The translations under genes were made by a program, and so were the position numbers. A stretch of DNA of 64,000 nucleotides. It comes from Halalkalibaculum roseum (GTDB lineage: Bacteria; Bacteroidota; Rhodothermia; Balneolales; Balneolaceae). Position 1 is the stretch's first letter. The number at the start of each line of letters is the position of its first letter. Under the pieces are notes generated by a model, which was given only the letters and a program-made list of their open reading frames with translations, was not told the DNA's origin and ran no database searches. The stretch spans positions 124,001-188,000 of the forward strand of contig NZ_JAALLT010000004.1 of NCBI RefSeq assembly GCF_011059145.1, read 5' to 3'. Below are positions 51,608 to 60,637 of the stretch, in pieces.

Positions 51608-52918
51608 TTAGTATCGATAGTGCTCAGGCTTGTATGGGCCTTCTTTCGGCACATCGATATATTCTGCCTGCTCGTCGGTCAGCTCTTCGAGCTCAACACC
51701 GATTTTCTCGAGGTGCAGGCGAGCTACTTTCTCATCCAGATCTTTGGGCAACACGTGAACTCCCATTTCAAACTCTTCGGGACGGTTCCACAGTGCGATT
51801 TGCGCCAGTGTCTGGTTTGCGAAGCTGTTTGACATTACAAAAGAGGGATGTCCTGTTGCGTTTCCGAGGTTCATAAGACGACCTTCTGCCAGCAGGATAA
51901 TCTCTTTTCCGCTCTCAAGCCTGAACAGGTCAACCTGCGGCTTGATGTTGTCACGTTCGGCATTGGCTTTGAGCCAGGCCACGTCAATCTCATTATCGAA
52001 GTGACCGATGTTACCGACAATAGCTTTGTCTTTCATTGCCTTGAAGTGACGCTCGGTAAGAATATCCTTATTACCTGTTGCGGTTACAACGATATCTGCA
52101 CGATCTATCACGGTATCCATTTTCTTGACTTCGTAGCCATCCATTGCTGCCTGAAGGGCACAAATGGGATCAATCTCGGTAACAATCACACGGGCTCCGG
52201 CTCCTCGAAGAGAAGCGGCAGATCCTTTACCTACATCACCGTAACCTGCAACAACCGCAACTTTACCGGCCATCATGACATCTGTGGCACGTCGAAGGGC
52301 ATCGGCGCAGGACTCACGGCATCCGTATTTGTTGTCGAACTTTGATTTGGTTACAGAGTCATTCACGTTGATAGCAGGAGCTCCGAGTGTACCGTTTTTG
52401 GCCATTTGGTACAGGCGATTGACACCGGTTGTAGTCTCTTCAGAAATACCCCTGATATCACTTAGCAATTCAGGATACTCTTCGTGTACCAGTGCAGTGA
52501 GGTCTCCACCGTCATCAAGTATCATATTCAACGGTTTTCCATCTTCGAAGAATAGGGTCTGCTCAATGCACCAGATATATTCTTCTTCGGTTTCCCCTTT
52601 CCAGGCATAAACAGGCACGCCCGTCTTTGCGATAGCCGCTGCGGCATGATCCTGTGTTGAGAAAATATTGCAGGACGACCACTGTACTTCAGCACCCAGT
52701 TCCACCAGGGTTTCAATCAGTACGGCAGTTTGTACCGTCATATGAAGGCAGCCGGCGATACGAGCTCCTTTCAGCGGTTTTTGTTTGGAATACTCTTCTC
52801 GAATAGACATCAGGCCGGGCATCTCTGCTTCTGCCAGGCGAATCTCTTTACGGCCAAAATCGGCCAGTTCAATATCCTTGACTTTGTAAGGAAGTTTCTC
52901 TTTTACTTGCTGTGACAT
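51608..52918 (-). CDS. ahcY: S-adenosylhomocysteine hydrolase
   Basis: 436 residues, the usual length. '[21 protein letters not shown]', '[19 protein letters not shown]', '[18 protein letters not shown]' and the NAD site '[20 protein letters not shown]' are all intact, and the C-terminus ends K-P-x-H-Y-R-Y. It cleaves S-adenosylhomocysteine to adenosine and homocysteine in the methyl cycle. I saw no SAH riboswitch in the 81-bp upstream gap. A clear terminator follows. Confidence 0.98.
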   Translation of the reverse strand: MSQQVKEKLPYKVKDIELADFGRKEIRLAEAEMPGLMSIREEYSKQKPLKGARIAGCLHMTVQTAVLIETLVELGAEVQWSSCNIFSTQDHAAAAIAKTGVPVYAWKGETEEEYIWCIEQTLFFEDGKPLNMILDDGGDLTALVHEEYPELLSDIRGISEETTTGVNRLYQMAKNGTLGAPAINVNDSVTKSKFDNKYGCRESCADALRRATDVMMAGKVAVVAGYGDVGKGSAASLRGAGARVIVTEIDPICALQAAMDGYEVKKMDTVIDRADIVVTATGNKDILTERHFKAMKDKAIVGNIGHFDNEIDVAWLKANAERDNIKPQVDLFRLESGKEIILLAEGRLMNLGNATGHPSFVMSNSFANQTLAQIALWNRPEEFEMGVHVLPKDLDEKVARLHLEKIGVELEELTDEQAEYIDVPKEGPYKPEHYRY

Positions 52919-52999
52919 GAATTTCTCTTTTTTGATTTTGTAGAAAGTTTCTAAAAATAAGCTTTTAATCAGGTCGCATCAACCTAAATCGCACCTCTT

Positions 53000-53563
53000 T
53001 CATTCCCCTTCAGAGGACAATTTATGCTTTTCTATGACCGATTTCAGTGCCTGGTAATCCTTATTCTCTCCATAGCTTCCTATATCGGATTTTATGAAGT
53101 TGCCTTCCGCATCCACATATACCTTAAACGGAATGGATTGTACATTCAGTTTTTCATTGAGATCGTTGCTGTCGAGAAGGTATCTGAAATCATAATCATG
53201 CTCCGAAATAAAATTCTGGGCATCCTCCTTAGTATCGGCAAAACCGGGATTGACGGCCAGCACTACAAAATCATCGGGGTACTCTTCTTGCAGTTTTTGC
53301 ATGGTCGGGAAGATAGCCAGACATGGCTTGCACCAGGTTTCCCAGAAGTCGATCAGAACAACCTTGCCTTTAAAGTCAGAGACACTGACCGTATTTCCTG
53401 ACATATCCTCGAAGGTCGCCTGCTCCACATAACTTGCTTCGGTCATTTCAACCGATTCCGTGTCTGAGACTGCCTGTGTATCGGAGTTCTGATTATCCTG
53501 ACTGCCGCAAGCGAAGATCATGAATGATAGCGACAACAGTAATATTTGTTTTAAAATGGTCAT
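53000..53563 (-). CDS. TlpA/ResA-like thiol-disulfide lipoprotein
   Basis: 187 residues. The lipoprotein signal has its lipid Cys at residue 19 (IFAC). A disordered acidic linker follows, then a thioredoxin fold with active site WCKPC (Cys78 and Cys81) and a cis-Pro loop 'VQSIPFKVYVD'. 'KVVLIDFWETWCKPC' and the tail 'DYQALKSVIEKHKLS' are typical. It would reduce disulfides in the periplasm, with cytochrome c maturation or envelope maintenance as possible roles. It is upstream of ahcY by 81 bp on the same strand; a functional link is not evident. Confidence 0.93.
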   Translation of the reverse strand: MTILKQILLLSLSFMIFACGSQDNQNSDTQAVSDTESVEMTEASYVEQATFEDMSGNTVSVSDFKGKVVLIDFWETWCKPCLAIFPTMQKLQEEYPDDFVVLAVNPGFADTKEDAQNFISEHDYDFRYLLDSNDLNEKLNVQSIPFKVYVDAEGNFIKSDIGSYGENKDYQALKSVIEKHKLSSEGE

Positions 53564-53707
53564 GTGGTCTATTTAATTAATTGATTGTCATTTACTTTTA
53601 AACATATGCCTCCTGAAGATATTGCGCGACAAGATAATGAATTAGCGGCATCCTGTAATACCGAAATCCATAAAAAACTATAATCTTAAAAGGCCCGATC
53701 TAATTCG

Positions 53708-53715
53708 TATATTTG
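53708..53715 (+). promoter_or_regulatory. Possible -7 element upstream of the L-2-hydroxyglutarate oxidase gene
   Basis: TATATTTG matches TAnnTTTG and lies 38 bp before the ATG. No TTTG is found at the expected -33 distance, so this is only half of a promoter. Confidence 0.4.
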
Positions 53716-53752
53716 CCGAAAATTAACAATGCTTTTAACCTCATAATCATTC

Positions 53753-54961
53753 ATGATTCACGACTTCACTATCGTCGGTGCCGGCATTGTAGGTTTGTCA
53801 ACCGCTTACAAACTCTCGCTTGCCTACCCAGACGCTTCCATCCTGGTATTGGAAAAAGAAGATGAGATTGCTGCACACCAAACAGGAAACAATTCCGGGG
53901 TTATCCATTCCGGCATCTATTACAAACCCAATAGCTACCGCGCGAAAAATTGTGTGGATGGGCGGCATCAACTGGTAGATTTCTGTGAAAATAATGGTGT
54001 GGCTTATGAAATCTGTGGAAAAGTTATCGTGGCAACTGAGGAGAACGAGCTCCCTCGCCTGCAAAAGATCTATGAGACTGGAAAGATCAATGAAATCGAA
54101 GGCATCCAAAAAATTGACCGAAAGGAGCTTACTGAAATTGAACCATACGCCGAAGGCATTGAGGCTATCCATGTTCCCTGTTCCGGTATCGTTGATTATG
54201 TGGGAGTTTGTCAAAAACTTCGTGATCTCATAGAGGAGGGCAATGGGAAGGTAAGATGCGGAGCTCCGGTTCGAAATATCCGGCACAATCGTGAGAAGAA
54301 TACTGTGACTGTTGATACTGAGCAGGAATCCATTACCACCAGATACCTGATCAATTGCGCAGGCCTGTATAGTGACCGTGTAGCCGAGTCGGCCGGAATT
54401 CAAAATGATATTCAGATCGTGCCTTTCCGTGGTGAGTATTTTGAATTGACTCCGGAAGCGCAGCATATGGTTAAGGGCCTTATCTACCCTACCCCCAATC
54501 CCGCTTTTCCTTTCCTCGGCGTACACTTCACTAAAATGGTACAAGGAAATGTTGAGTGTGGGCCAAATGCCGTCTTTGCTTTTAAAAGAGAAGGATATGA
54601 CAAGTTCTCTTTTGACCTTCAGGAAACCATAGAAACCGTAAACTTTCCCGGTTTTTGGAAGCTGGCAAAAAAACACTGGCGCATGGGTGTGGATGAGTAC
54701 TATCGCTCCCTATCCAAAAAAGCATTCGTAGAAGGTCTTCAGAAGCTGATTCCATCCATTCAGGCATCTGACCTCAAGCCTGCTCCGGCGGGTGTGCGCG
54801 CTATGGCCCTGACCCCGGAAGGAGAGATAGTCGATGATTTCAAATTTGCGGCTACCAACCGGGAGATTCATGTGCTGAATGCGCCCAGCCCTGCGGCTAC
54901 TGCCGGTCTGGCGATAGGCGATGAAATCGTAAAAAAGGCACAGGAAGCCTTCGCTCTTTAG
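53753..54961 (+). CDS. lhgO: L-2-hydroxyglutarate oxidase/dehydrogenase
   Basis: 402 residues. The FAD motif is 'FTIVGAGIVGLSTAYKL'. Family blocks are 'AAHQTGNNSGVIHSGIYY', 'SYRAKNCVDGRHQLVDFC', 'INCAGLYSDRVAE', 'IVPFRGEYFELTPE' and 'VRAMALTPEGEIVDDF'. The enzyme converts L-2-hydroxyglutarate to 2-oxoglutarate and passes electrons to quinone or oxygen. A probable D-2-hydroxyacid dehydrogenase gene follows 80 bp later, so the pair could clear both stereoisomers. Confidence 0.94.
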   Translation: MIHDFTIVGAGIVGLSTAYKLSLAYPDASILVLEKEDEIAAHQTGNNSGVIHSGIYYKPNSYRAKNCVDGRHQLVDFCENNGVAYEICGKVIVATEENELPRLQKIYETGKINEIEGIQKIDRKELTEIEPYAEGIEAIHVPCSGIVDYVGVCQKLRDLIEEGNGKVRCGAPVRNIRHNREKNTVTVDTEQESITTRYLINCAGLYSDRVAESAGIQNDIQIVPFRGEYFELTPEAQHMVKGLIYPTPNPAFPFLGVHFTKMVQGNVECGPNAVFAFKREGYDKFSFDLQETIETVNFPGFWKLAKKHWRMGVDEYYRSLSKKAFVEGLQKLIPSIQASDLKPAPAGVRAMALTPEGEIVDDFKFAATNREIHVLNAPSPAATAGLAIGDEIVKKAQEAFAL

Positions 54962-55041
54962 TTTTCAAAATATATTACAGAACACAAATCCGTGTTCTAT
55001 TCCATTTTGGAAAATACTGAGATTATTGTAATCTCAAATCT

Positions 55042-57945
55042 ATGAGCACTCCAACCGATACGCCGGACCTCCACATCCATACCGATTCACTGACCAGGCA
55101 TCTCTATGCCAATGACGCCTCGATGTATGAAGAATTGCCAATGGGTGTCGTCTTTCCGCAAACAACAACCGATATTCAAAAACTGGTGAGAAAAGCCAAC
55201 CGTGAGCAGTTCACCATCACAGCACGTAGCGGGGGAACTTCCCTGGCAGGGCAGGCTACCGGAAATGGCGTGATCATGGATGTATCGCGTCATATGACGA
55301 ATATCTATGATATTAATGCCCGTGAAAAATATGCGCACCTTCAGCCAGGGGTCATCCGGGACACTCTCAACCGGGAAGCAGCAGCTCATAACCTGCTATT
55401 TGGGCCTGATACTGCCACCACCAACCGGTGCATGATTGGAGGTATGATCGGTAACAACTCGTGCGGCATCTACTCTATTAAACATCGTACTACCAGGGAA
55501 CATGTTTTGGAAATTGAAGCCGTTCTAAGTGACGGTTCTCTTGTTCGTTTTCATCCGGTTGATGAAGGGGAGCTGCAGGAAAAGATGAAGCTGGATACAC
55601 TGGAGGGGCACATCTACCGGGGAATGGTGAAGCTAATCAATCAGAATAGAGAGCAAATTCAGGAAGCCTATCCCCATCCGGATATCATTCGACGTAACAC
55701 CGGATATGCTCTTGACAGGCTTTGCGAGATGCAGCCCTTTGATCCGGACGGTCGTAAGTTTAATATGGCGGAACTTCTTTGCGGAAGTGAGGGCACGCTG
55801 GCTATGACCGCTGCTGCCAAACTTCAACTCGTACCAACAGAACCTCACCGGGTGGTGCTTGCTCCACATTTCACCTCCATCCGAAAGGCCATGGAAGCAA
55901 CGGTAGAAGCCGTAACATTTAAACCGGCTGCCGTGGAACTGGTTGATCATATTATATTGGAAGCCACCAAAGGGAATATCGAACAGCGTAAAAACCGGTT
56001 TTTCCTGAATGGAGATCCATATGCCATTCTTATTATTGAACTCGACGGAAATAACCGGGAAGAATTGCTTGAAAAAGCCACAAAACTCAAGAAAAGGCTA
56101 TCAGAGCTGGGACTTTCCAACTCTACACCAATAATCGAAGACGAAGAAGACATTAAGAAAGTATGGAATCTTAGAAAAGCGGGACTGGGACTTCTCATGG
56201 GGCTCGGATCCGACCAGCGTTCACCCTCCTTTTGCGAAGACACCGCAGTTCGTGTGCAGGATTTACCCGCTTATGTAGATGATTTCCAGGAGATACTGGA
56301 TAAATATCATACCGACTGTGTCTTTTATGCACATGCCTCAGTTGGAGAATTGCATCTGCGTCCGGTTATCGATATATCCAAACCTGAAGGCATTCAAAAG
56401 ATGGAAGTGATGGCAGAGGAGATTGCCTCTCTTGTTTCTTCCTACCGGGGGTCGCTATCAGGTGAGCATGGAGACGGCCGGGCACGATCACCCTATATCG
56501 AGAAGGTGCTGGGTACCGAAATGATGCCGTTGCTCCGTAAAGTCAAAGAGCTTTGGGATCCCAATTACCTGTTCAATCCCGGTAAAATCGTTAAGCCCAA
56601 ACCGATCAGTGAGAATCTTAGAGTATCCCCGGGTTATACAAAACCGGAAGTCAATACACTTTTTAATTGGAGAAAAGAAGGCAGCTTTGGCAATGCCGTT
56701 GAGTTATGCAACGGGGCGGGGGTCTGCCGCAAGCTGGCAGAAAGCGGCGGCACCATGTGTCCCTCGTATATGGCAACCAAAGAGGAGAAAGACAGCACAC
56801 GGGGACGCGCCAACCTGTTCCGTCAGCTTTTTTCAGGCAGACAGGCCAATGCCTTTGAATCTGAAGAGTTGCATGACGCACTCGAACTCTGCATCAGTTG
56901 TAAAGCCTGCAAGAGTGAGTGTCCCGCCAATGTAGATATGGCGCGAATGAAAGCCGAATTCATGCAGGGCTGGCACGACCGAAAAGGTATAAAACTTTCA
57001 GAGCGGTTTTTTGGGCAGGCAGCCAAATTGTACCCTCTTGCCGCCGCTTTTCCGGGACTGACCAATCGTATTCTGACGTCACCGGTGGGCAAGGAACTGC
57101 TTCATACCTTTTTTAATATTCACAAGAAGCGTACGCTGCCCGGATTTGCGAAACAGACATTTTCGAATTGGTTTAAAAAAAGAAATCGAAAGAACATGTC
57201 GAAAAAAAAGGTTCTACTCATTGCCGACATATTTTCTGACTATCACGATCCGGCTATCGGTAAATCAGCCGTAAAAGTGCTTGAGGCCCTGGACTATGAA
57301 GTGCTGTTGGCAGAAATCTCCGATCTGGGCAGACCGCAGCTGTCGAAAGGGATGTTAGATGCTGCCGTAAAATTGGCGAACCGAAACATTCCATTACTGG
57401 CCGAATATGTGCGTCAGGATATACCTATTGTCGGCCTGGAACCCTCCGAGATCCTGACACTCAGGGACGAATACCTGGATCTATGCAATGAGAATCAGCT
57501 TGAATTGGCAAAAACAATTGCTGAACAATCCTACCAGTTTGAAGAATTCATAGTCAAAGAGTTGAAAGAGCACCCAAAAAAGCAGGAAATCTTTCTAAAT
57601 GGTGATACTGAGATAGAACTGCACGGGCACTGCCATGCCAAGGCACTGGTTGGAAACGGACCTACTCTTGAGGCACTTTCTTATGCGGGATATTCAGTGA
57701 ATGACCTTGAAACCGGCTGCTGCGGTATGGCAGGAAGTTTCGGTTACGAGAAAGATCATTATGGGGTATCTATGGATATTGGTGAGTTGGTACTATTTCC
57801 GAAGTTGCGTGACAAAGAAAGTGAACTGCAAAGCGGTTCAGCACTGATCTGTGCACCCGGCTTTTCCTGTCGCCATCAAATCAAAGACGGTACGGGCGCA
57901 AGAGCTTATCACCCTGCAGAGTTGATTGCCCGGAATCTTTTATAG
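55042..57945 (+). CDS. FAD-linked oxidase with Fe-S domains (YdiJ-like; probable D-2-hydroxyglutarate or D-lactate dehydrogenase)
   Basis: 967 residues. An N-terminal FAD-binding type 4 domain ('ARSGGTSLAGQATGNGVIMDV', 'GGMIGNNSCGIYSIKHRTT') is followed by the FAD-oxidase C-terminal domain ('SGEHGDGRARSPYIEKVLG'). A two-cluster region follows near 550-640, with C-N-G-A-G-V-C, 'TMCPSYMATKEEKDSTRGRA' and 'CISCKACKSECPANVDM'. The C-terminal CCG region has 'LHGHCHAKALVGNG' and 'ETGCCGMAGSFGYEKDHYGV'. This matches the YdiJ family, members of which oxidise D-2-hydroxyglutarate or D-lactate. The neighbour lhgO favours 2-hydroxyglutarate. The substrate remains inferred. Confidence 0.93.
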   Translation: MSTPTDTPDLHIHTDSLTRHLYANDASMYEELPMGVVFPQTTTDIQKLVRKANREQFTITARSGGTSLAGQATGNGVIMDVSRHMTNIYDINAREKYAHLQPGVIRDTLNREAAAHNLLFGPDTATTNRCMIGGMIGNNSCGIYSIKHRTTREHVLEIEAVLSDGSLVRFHPVDEGELQEKMKLDTLEGHIYRGMVKLINQNREQIQEAYPHPDIIRRNTGYALDRLCEMQPFDPDGRKFNMAELLCGSEGTLAMTAAAKLQLVPTEPHRVVLAPHFTSIRKAMEATVEAVTFKPAAVELVDHIILEATKGNIEQRKNRFFLNGDPYAILIIELDGNNREELLEKATKLKKRLSELGLSNSTPIIEDEEDIKKVWNLRKAGLGLLMGLGSDQRSPSFCEDTAVRVQDLPAYVDDFQEILDKYHTDCVFYAHASVGELHLRPVIDISKPEGIQKMEVMAEEIASLVSSYRGSLSGEHGDGRARSPYIEKVLGTEMMPLLRKVKELWDPNYLFNPGKIVKPKPISENLRVSPGYTKPEVNTLFNWRKEGSFGNAVELCNGAGVCRKLAESGGTMCPSYMATKEEKDSTRGRANLFRQLFSGRQANAFESEELHDALELCISCKACKSECPANVDMARMKAEFMQGWHDRKGIKLSERFFGQAAKLYPLAAAFPGLTNRILTSPVGKELLHTFFNIHKKRTLPGFAKQTFSNWFKKRNRKNMSKKKVLLIADIFSDYHDPAIGKSAVKVLEALDYEVLLAEISDLGRPQLSKGMLDAAVKLANRNIPLLAEYVRQDIPIVGLEPSEILTLRDEYLDLCNENQLELAKTIAEQSYQFEEFIVKELKEHPKKQEIFLNGDTEIELHGHCHAKALVGNGPTLEALSYAGYSVNDLETGCCGMAGSFGYEKDHYGVSMDIGELVLFPKLRDKESELQSGSALICAPGFSCRHQIKDGTGARAYHPAELIARNLL

Positions 57946-57952
57946 GACACGG

Positions 57953-58041
57953 ATAAATAGCACAAGCGTGACGCTTGCGCTATTTATGTTATTCGAGACT
58001 GCAGCTTAACTGTATGAATGGTGCAAGCGTCCCGCTTGTAC
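57953..58041. repeat. Two palindromes of the dispersed class after the YdiJ-like gene
   Basis: ATAAATAGC..AAGCG-TGA-CGCTT..GCTATTTAT (57953-57987) is followed by GTGCAAGCG-TCC-CGCTTGTAC (58021-58041). The first starts eight bases past the stop codon and could end transcription, but has no T-run. Confidence 0.7.
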
Positions 58042-58056
58042 CATGGGCTTAAAGCC

Positions 58057-58130
58057 TTTGAACACGGATGACACAGACTGGGCAGATTTCAAAGGATCAC
58101 AAAAAATCTGTGCGAATCTGCGGCTAAACT
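58057..58130. repeat. AATCTGCG-type dispersed repeats
   Basis: 'gaacacggatgacacagac', 'gcagatttcaaaggatcac' and 'aatctgtgcgaatctgcgg' lie in one block with partly facing ends. They are of the same class as those near 6.5, 40.15 and 61.8 kb. Confidence 0.55.
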
Positions 58131-58134
58131 AAAA

Positions 58135-58515
58135 CTATTCTTTTGTTACGATGGGCAATCCCGCTTCGGTCCATGAGCTATAGCCTCCCTTTATCGTCTT
58201 AACATTCCGGTAGCCCATTTTCTTCAGGTTGTCAGCCGCAAGTACTGCCCGGTGCCCATCCCCATCGTAGAGTATGATCTCTTCATCAAAATCATGGACT
58301 TCTTCATGGATATCCCTCTCAATGACACCCTTTCCAATATATTCTGCACCAGATATATGTGCAGATTCCCATTCGTCAGGCTCACGAACATCGATCAGGT
58401 TGAAATCTTCGTCATTGTCCATCTTCTCCTTGACGTCATGAGGAGTGATTTCCTCCACGCGTGTAAGGGCATCTTCGACGAGCGTAATAAATTGCTGAGA
58501 ATAGGTTCGTGCCAT
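58135..58515 (-). CDS. Rhodanese-fold protein with the catalytic cysteine replaced
   Basis: 126 residues, one rhodanese domain: 'DFNLIDVREPDEWESAHISGA', then 'VHDFDEEIILYDGDGHRAVLAADNL' (split around the loop) and 'MGYRNVKTIKGGYSSW'. In active sulfurtransferases the loop reads Y-C-x-x-G-x-R. Here it is Y-D-G-D-G-H-R, so the sulfur-carrying Cys is Asp84 (codon GAT). Classic thiosulfate or persulfide transfer is therefore not possible; a regulatory or binding role, or another chemistry, is likely. It follows a possible promoter. Confidence 0.9.
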   Translation of the reverse strand: MARTYSQQFITLVEDALTRVEEITPHDVKEKMDNDEDFNLIDVREPDEWESAHISGAEYIGKGVIERDIHEEVHDFDEEIILYDGDGHRAVLAADNLKKMGYRNVKTIKGGYSSWTEAGLPIVTKE

Positions 58516-58583
58516 AATATTTTTACCGCAGAATTAGGGACTTCGTATCAGATCCGCGAAGTTTTTGAAACTTAGCGGACCTA

Positions 58584-58612
58584 CAAAAATATTACTTTAA
58601 AATCCGTGCAAA
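58584..58612 (-). promoter_or_regulatory. Possible promoter of the rhodanese-fold gene
   Basis: On the minus strand TTTG at 58612-58609 and TATTTTTG at 58591-58584 are 17 bases apart, within the allowed range of the Bacteroidota pattern. It lies about 70 bp before the ATG and just after the recN stop codon. Confidence 0.5.
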
Positions 58613-58619
58613 TCAGTGG

Positions 58620-60326
58620 TTAATTTTTAGAGGTATTTTTATCAATTAACTCCTGGGCACTTTTGAGAGCGGCATCGGTAATATCTTCACCGCTCATCAA
58701 GCTGGCCACTTCCGTAATGTGTTCATCATTAGTCAATGGAATGATCCGGGTAACCGTTCGATTTTCTTCCTCCACCTTTTGCACCCGGTAATGCTTGTGA
58801 GCCTGACTGGCAATTTGCGGTTGATGCGTTATGGCTATGATCTGACACTGTTCCGAAAGCCGGCGCATCTTCCTGCCTACCTTCTCAGATACCTCTCCAC
58901 TGATACCGGTGTCAATTTCATCAAATATCATTACCGGCAGACTCTGTTCTTTTGCCAGGATGGATTTCAAGGCCAGCATCACTCGGCTGATTTCACCACC
59001 CGAAGCAATTTTCGCAAGCGGTTTGGGCTCTTCACCTTTGTTGGTAGAAATGAAAAGACTGATATCGTCACAGCCATCCTCCGTGCATTCCACAGGCAGG
59101 CCATCGATTTTTACCCAGCCCTTCTCAGCTTTTTTCCAGTCAACCCGTACTTCAAACCGGGCATTGGGTATGCCCAGATTTTCCAGTTCGTTGACAATGG
59201 AAGTCGACAGTCGTTTACCTACCTGAATACGCTTATTGTGTAAATCCTTTGCCAGTCCGGCAACCTCCTCTGCTTTCTCCTGCAGTTGTTCTTCCAGATT
59301 CTGTATTTCAAGATCGAAGTTTTCTGCCAAGCTCAGCTCATTTTTAATCTCATTGAGGTATTCGATAAGTTTCGGGATAGTTCGATTGTATTTTTTCTGC
59401 AGTCGGTTCAGTTCCGATTGTCGTTGCCGGAGCTCGTCGAGTCGCTGCTGGTTGAACTCTATGCCTGATCGATATCGCTCGGTAAAACTGACCATCTCCT
59501 GAATGCTGATTCGCGCCGTGGTGATTTCTTCAAGATAGGTTTCAAATTCCGGTTCGATGCGGGCAATATCCTCCAGCAACAACTTCATGTTGCTCAGAAG
59601 GTCAACCACATTAGGCTCTCCCCCATTACCGAGTTCCACGACGGCTCCCGCCTTCTGGTCGAGCTCTTCGGCATTGTCCAGCAGATTCATCTCAGTCTCC
59701 AGTTCTTCCTCCTCATGGGGTTCCAGCTGGGCCTCTTCCAGCTCCTTAACTTGAAATCGGTACAGCTCCAGTTTCTCTTCAAGCTCACTTTCCCGTTTAC
59801 GCAAACCGCGTAGCTGGCGGTGAAGCTCTTTCATTTCTGTGTAGGCTTCGCGATAAGTCTCCAGATAGGGCTTAACTTCCCCAAAGGCATCTACTACCGA
59901 TTGGTGATTCTCTTCCTTCAATAAGAGCTGGTGATCGTGCTGTCCGTGCAGATCCACGAGGTAATCTCCCACCTGCTTCAGCACGCTGATCGTTACCGGG
60001 GTATCATTAATAAAAGCGCGGCTGCCGGAATCACGGATCTCGCGACGTAAAATCATCTCTTTCCGGAACTCCACCGCGTTTTCTTCCAATAAACCGCTAA
60101 AAGGCTCACCGTTTTCAACCTCAATAATGGCTTCTGCTATAGCTTTATCCTTACCCTGTCGGATCACCTCCGTATCGGCCCGCTCACCAAGGATCATATT
60201 CAGTGCGCCTATGATGATCGACTTACCGGCACCGGTCTGACCGGTCAGTATATTGAGTCCGCTTTCAAAAGGAACCTCCAGCTCATCAATCAGGGCAAAG
60301 TCTTTTATGTAGAGGGTTTTTATCAT
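58620..60326 (-). CDS. recN: DNA repair ATPase RecN
   Basis: 568 residues. Walker A is 'TGQTGAGKSIIIGALNMILG' with Lys35. The two coiled-coil arms lie around residues 150-370 (for example 'LRGLRKRESELEEKLELYRFQ'). The ABC signature is 'PLAKIASGGEISRVMLALKSIL', and Walker B 'VMIFDEIDTGISGEVSEKVG'. 'QIIAITHQPQIASQAHKHYR' is the H-loop. RecN is an SMC-like protein of double-strand-break repair. It stands alone here, with the rhodanese gene 104 bp downstream. Confidence 0.97.
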   Translation of the reverse strand: MIKTLYIKDFALIDELEVPFESGLNILTGQTGAGKSIIIGALNMILGERADTEVIRQGKDKAIAEAIIEVENGEPFSGLLEENAVEFRKEMILRREIRDSGSRAFINDTPVTISVLKQVGDYLVDLHGQHDHQLLLKEENHQSVVDAFGEVKPYLETYREAYTEMKELHRQLRGLRKRESELEEKLELYRFQVKELEEAQLEPHEEEELETEMNLLDNAEELDQKAGAVVELGNGGEPNVVDLLSNMKLLLEDIARIEPEFETYLEEITTARISIQEMVSFTERYRSGIEFNQQRLDELRQRQSELNRLQKKYNRTIPKLIEYLNEIKNELSLAENFDLEIQNLEEQLQEKAEEVAGLAKDLHNKRIQVGKRLSTSIVNELENLGIPNARFEVRVDWKKAEKGWVKIDGLPVECTEDGCDDISLFISTNKGEEPKPLAKIASGGEISRVMLALKSILAKEQSLPVMIFDEIDTGISGEVSEKVGRKMRRLSEQCQIIAITHQPQIASQAHKHYRVQKVEEENRTVTRIIPLTNDEHITEVASLMSGEDITDAALKSAQELIDKNTSKN

Positions 60327-60410
60327 CAGGTGTTTGGACTAGTTGCAATAGTACGTCGGTTACCGGACTTAATATCTTTCTTTAGAATCTCTTCGTCAAA
60401 TTAGGTTTGG

Positions 60411-60480
60411 GGAATTACAAATTAGGAATTACGAATTAAGAATTGAGAAATTGAAATTGCGAATTGTAATCTTGAATAAG
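60411..60480. repeat. Left arm, inverted 7-bp phased array
   Basis: ggaatta, caaatta, ggaatta, cgaatta, agaattg, agaaatt, gaaattg, cgaattg, taatctt, gaataag. Its units are the reverse complement type of the array at 60571-60598. Confidence 0.8.
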
Positions 60481-60570
60481 ATAATTGTATAAAATGCATC
60501 AGATTTAGTAAAACTCATATCAGGTAAGGCTCTGATCATTAAATAATAGTCATAAACATTAAAGGCTTCG

Positions 60571-60598
60571 ATTATTCCTAATTCGTAATTCTTAATTA
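60571..60598. repeat. Right arm, inverted 7-bp phased array
   Basis: attattc, ctaattc, gtaattc, ttaatta. It pairs with 60411-60438 (GAATTA-type units) and encloses about 90 bases of unrelated sequence. Confidence 0.75.
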
Positions 60599-60601
60599 AA
60601 T

Positions 60602-60637
60602 AAAAAAACGGCTCCCATTCTGATACAATGGAAGCCG
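60602..60637 (-). terminator. Rho-independent terminator of an unassigned minus-strand transcript
   Basis: CGGCT-c-CCATT and AATGG-a-AGCCG pair around CTGATAC with one mismatch, followed on the minus strand by TTTTTTT. No protein gene reads into it. Confidence 0.75.

Noticed and set aside
52919-52999. SAH riboswitch upstream of ahcY
   Set aside because: The 81-bp gap lacks the GC-rich conserved core of the SAH riboswitch.
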